Shown here piece by piece: positions 5,017 to 6,233 of a stretch of 6,233 nucleotides of DNA. The notes below the pieces were generated by a model. That model had not been told where the DNA came from, did no database searches, and saw only the letters and a list, made by a program, of their open reading frames with translations. The position numbers were made by a program, and so were the translations under genes. Each line of letters starts with the position of its first letter. Positions within the stretch are counted from its first letter, which is position 1. Origin of the DNA: Gammaproteobacteria bacterium (lineage in GTDB: Bacteria > Pseudomonadota > Gammaproteobacteria > Cardiobacteriales > Wohlfahrtiimonadaceae); the NCBI GenBank assembly GCA_003864535.1, contig BHEQ01000127.1, positions 1-6,233 of the forward strand, in the 5' to 3' direction.

Positions 5017-6233
5017 ATGAGTGAAAATAAAATTACCGTAGGTGAGGCAATCGCAAGATTTATTGAGCAAATAAATGTTAAAACTGTATTTGGCGTAATC
5101 TCAATCCATAATATGCCGATTTTAGATGCAATTGGCAGGCGCAATAATATCAGGTATGTGATGTCACGTGGCGAGGCCGGCGGCTTAAACATGGCAGATG
5201 CTTATGCACGGGTAAGCCATGGTTTAGGTGTAGCGTTTACCTCAACTGGAACAGCAGCAGGTAATGCCGCAGGAGCTCTGGTTGAGGCGTTAACGGCAGG
5301 CTCACCAGTTTTACACATTACAGGTCAAATTGAGACTGAGTATATTGATCAAGATTTAGCCTATATTCATGAGGCAAATTTACAACTTGGTATGTTGCAA
5401 TCTATCTCAAAAGCGGCGTTTAGAATACGCACAAAAGATACCGCGCTTGCAACGATTAAGGAGGCTGTGCGCATCGCTTTAACCGCTCCAAGAGGACCTG
5501 TAAGTGTTGAGATTCCTATTGATATTCAAGCGGCATTAATAGAAATGCCTGAAGATTTTGCGCCATTACCCATTCCAACGCTTGCTCTAGATTTAGTTAG
5601 AGTAACTGCGCTTGCAGAGCATTTGCGCCGAGCAAAACGCCCTATGTTATGGCTTGGAGGTGGCGCACGTGCTTCAGGTTCTGCGGTTAAACGCTTACTT
5701 GCTTTAGGCTTTGGCGTGGTTTCAAGCGTGCAGGGGCGCGGTATTGTTGCCGAGGATCATCCCCAAAACTTAGGCGCATTTAATTTACAGCCAAATGTTG
5801 AAGCATTTTATCAAACATGTGATGCCATGCTTGCAGTAGGAACGCGTTTACGTGGGAATGAGACTTTAAAATATAAGCTCAAATTACCCAAACCTTTATA
5901 TAGGATTGATGCTTATGGCTTATCAGATCAACGTGGCTATAAAAATGATATGTTTATTTTAGGTGATGCGGATGCAAGCTTAGCTTTACTTGCGGATTTA
6001 TTAGAAGATAAAAGTTTAGGTCAAATGCAAATTGATCCGCTCTTTAAAGCTGATTTAGCCCGTGCCCACGCTCAAGAGATTGCAATTTGTAAGGATGGTT
6101 TAGGTGAATATGCAAGTTTAGTTCAAATCTTACAAGATCAATTAGGGCAATCATTTAATTGGGTGCGTGATGTTACGATCTCAAATAGTACTTGGGGTAA
6201 TCGTTTACTCAAAATTTTTGATCCATTAGCTGG
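5017..6233 (+). CDS. Thiamine-diphosphate-dependent decarboxylase/synthase-type enzyme, 3'-truncated by window edge
   Basis: The frame is open from ATG 5017 to the window end (405 full codons of a family that usually has 530-600). AGGAT at 5003-5007 is the ribosome site. The N-terminal pyrimidine-binding domain spans about residues 5-170: GVISIHNMPILDAI (26-39), the catalytic Glu53 in SRGEAGGLNMADAYAR that activates the cofactor aminopyrimidine, then TSTGTAAGNAAGALVEA and GSPVLHITGQIE. RGPVSVEIPIDIQ closes that domain. The central domain (about 195-330) contains RPMLWLGGGAR and a VGTRLRGNET segment. The C-terminal ThDP-binding domain, with the GDG...N motif, lies past the edge. The family includes acetolactate synthase, benzoylformate decarboxylase, sulfopyruvate decarboxylase and oxalyl-CoA decarboxylase. 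The sequence shown is not close enough to any of these for me to assign a substrate. In this cluster it most likely decarboxylates or cleaves a 2-oxo acid. Confidence 0.9.
   Translation, partial: MSENKITVGEAIARFIEQINVKTVFGVISIHNMPILDAIGRRNNIRYVMSRGEAGGLNMADAYARVSHGLGVAFTSTGTAAGNAAGALVEALTAGSPVLHITGQIETEYIDQDLAYIHEANLQLGMLQSISKAAFRIRTKDTALATIKEAVRIALTAPRGPVSVEIPIDIQAALIEMPEDFAPLPIPTLALDLVRVTALAEHLRRAKRPMLWLGGGARASGSAVKRLLALGFGVVSSVQGRGIVAEDHPQNLGAFNLQPNVEAFYQTCDAMLAVGTRLRGNETLKYKLKLPKPLYRIDAYGLSDQRGYKNDMFILGDADASLALLADLLEDKSLGQMQIDPLFKADLARAHAQEIAICKDGLGEYASLVQILQDQLGQSFNWVRDVTISNSTWGNRLLKIFDPLA

Overview
This window reads as a stretch of a catabolic gene cluster from a proteobacterium with moderately AT-rich DNA. 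Leucine is often encoded by TTA, and GC content looks near 40% by eye, not computed. Protein styles (Rieske oxygenase, IclR regulator, ThDP enzyme, several SDRs) and the C/G-rich palindromic intergenic repeats fit a beta- or gammaproteobacterium. I cannot name the genus. All seven genes lie on the + strand. The first and last are cut by the window edges.

Layout: (1) 1-736, the 3' part of a Rieske non-heme iron oxygenase alpha subunit, catalytic domain only. (2) 733-1479, a classical SDR dehydrogenase that overlaps the oxygenase by four bases (ATGA). (3) 1492-2019, a small cupin protein with an altered second cupin motif. (4) 2020-2241, a gene-free gap with a small hairpin, a G-rich palindromic repeat and a four-run G-quadruplex motif. 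(5) 2242-3156, an alpha/beta hydrolase with a complete Ser-Asp-His triad. (6) 3203-4030, an IclR-type regulator. (7) 4031-4188, a second gap packed with C/G-rich hairpins, including two direct copies of the repeat family found inverted in the first gap. (8) 4189-4983, a second SDR whose active-site Tyr and Lys are replaced. (9) 5017 to the window end, the N-terminal two thirds of a thiamine-diphosphate-dependent decarboxylase/synthase-type enzyme.

Together the genes suggest an inducible pathway for an aromatic or other cyclic acid. The oxygenase would hydroxylate the substrate and the coupled SDR would oxidise the diol or alcohol. The hydrolase would cleave an ester, amide or C-C bond, and the ThDP enzyme would decarboxylate or cleave a 2-oxo acid. 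IclR would sense a substrate or intermediate. Substrate and step order are inference; the sequence does not identify them. From memory and unverified, the order hydrolase/IclR/SDR/ThDP enzyme resembles a Pseudomonas aeruginosa neighbourhood (about PA3504-PA3511) that also holds an L-aspartate dehydrogenase and an aldehyde dehydrogenase. This predicts what should lie just past the right edge. The main oddities are the degenerate second SDR, the modified cupin, and the structured repeats that split the cluster into three blocks.
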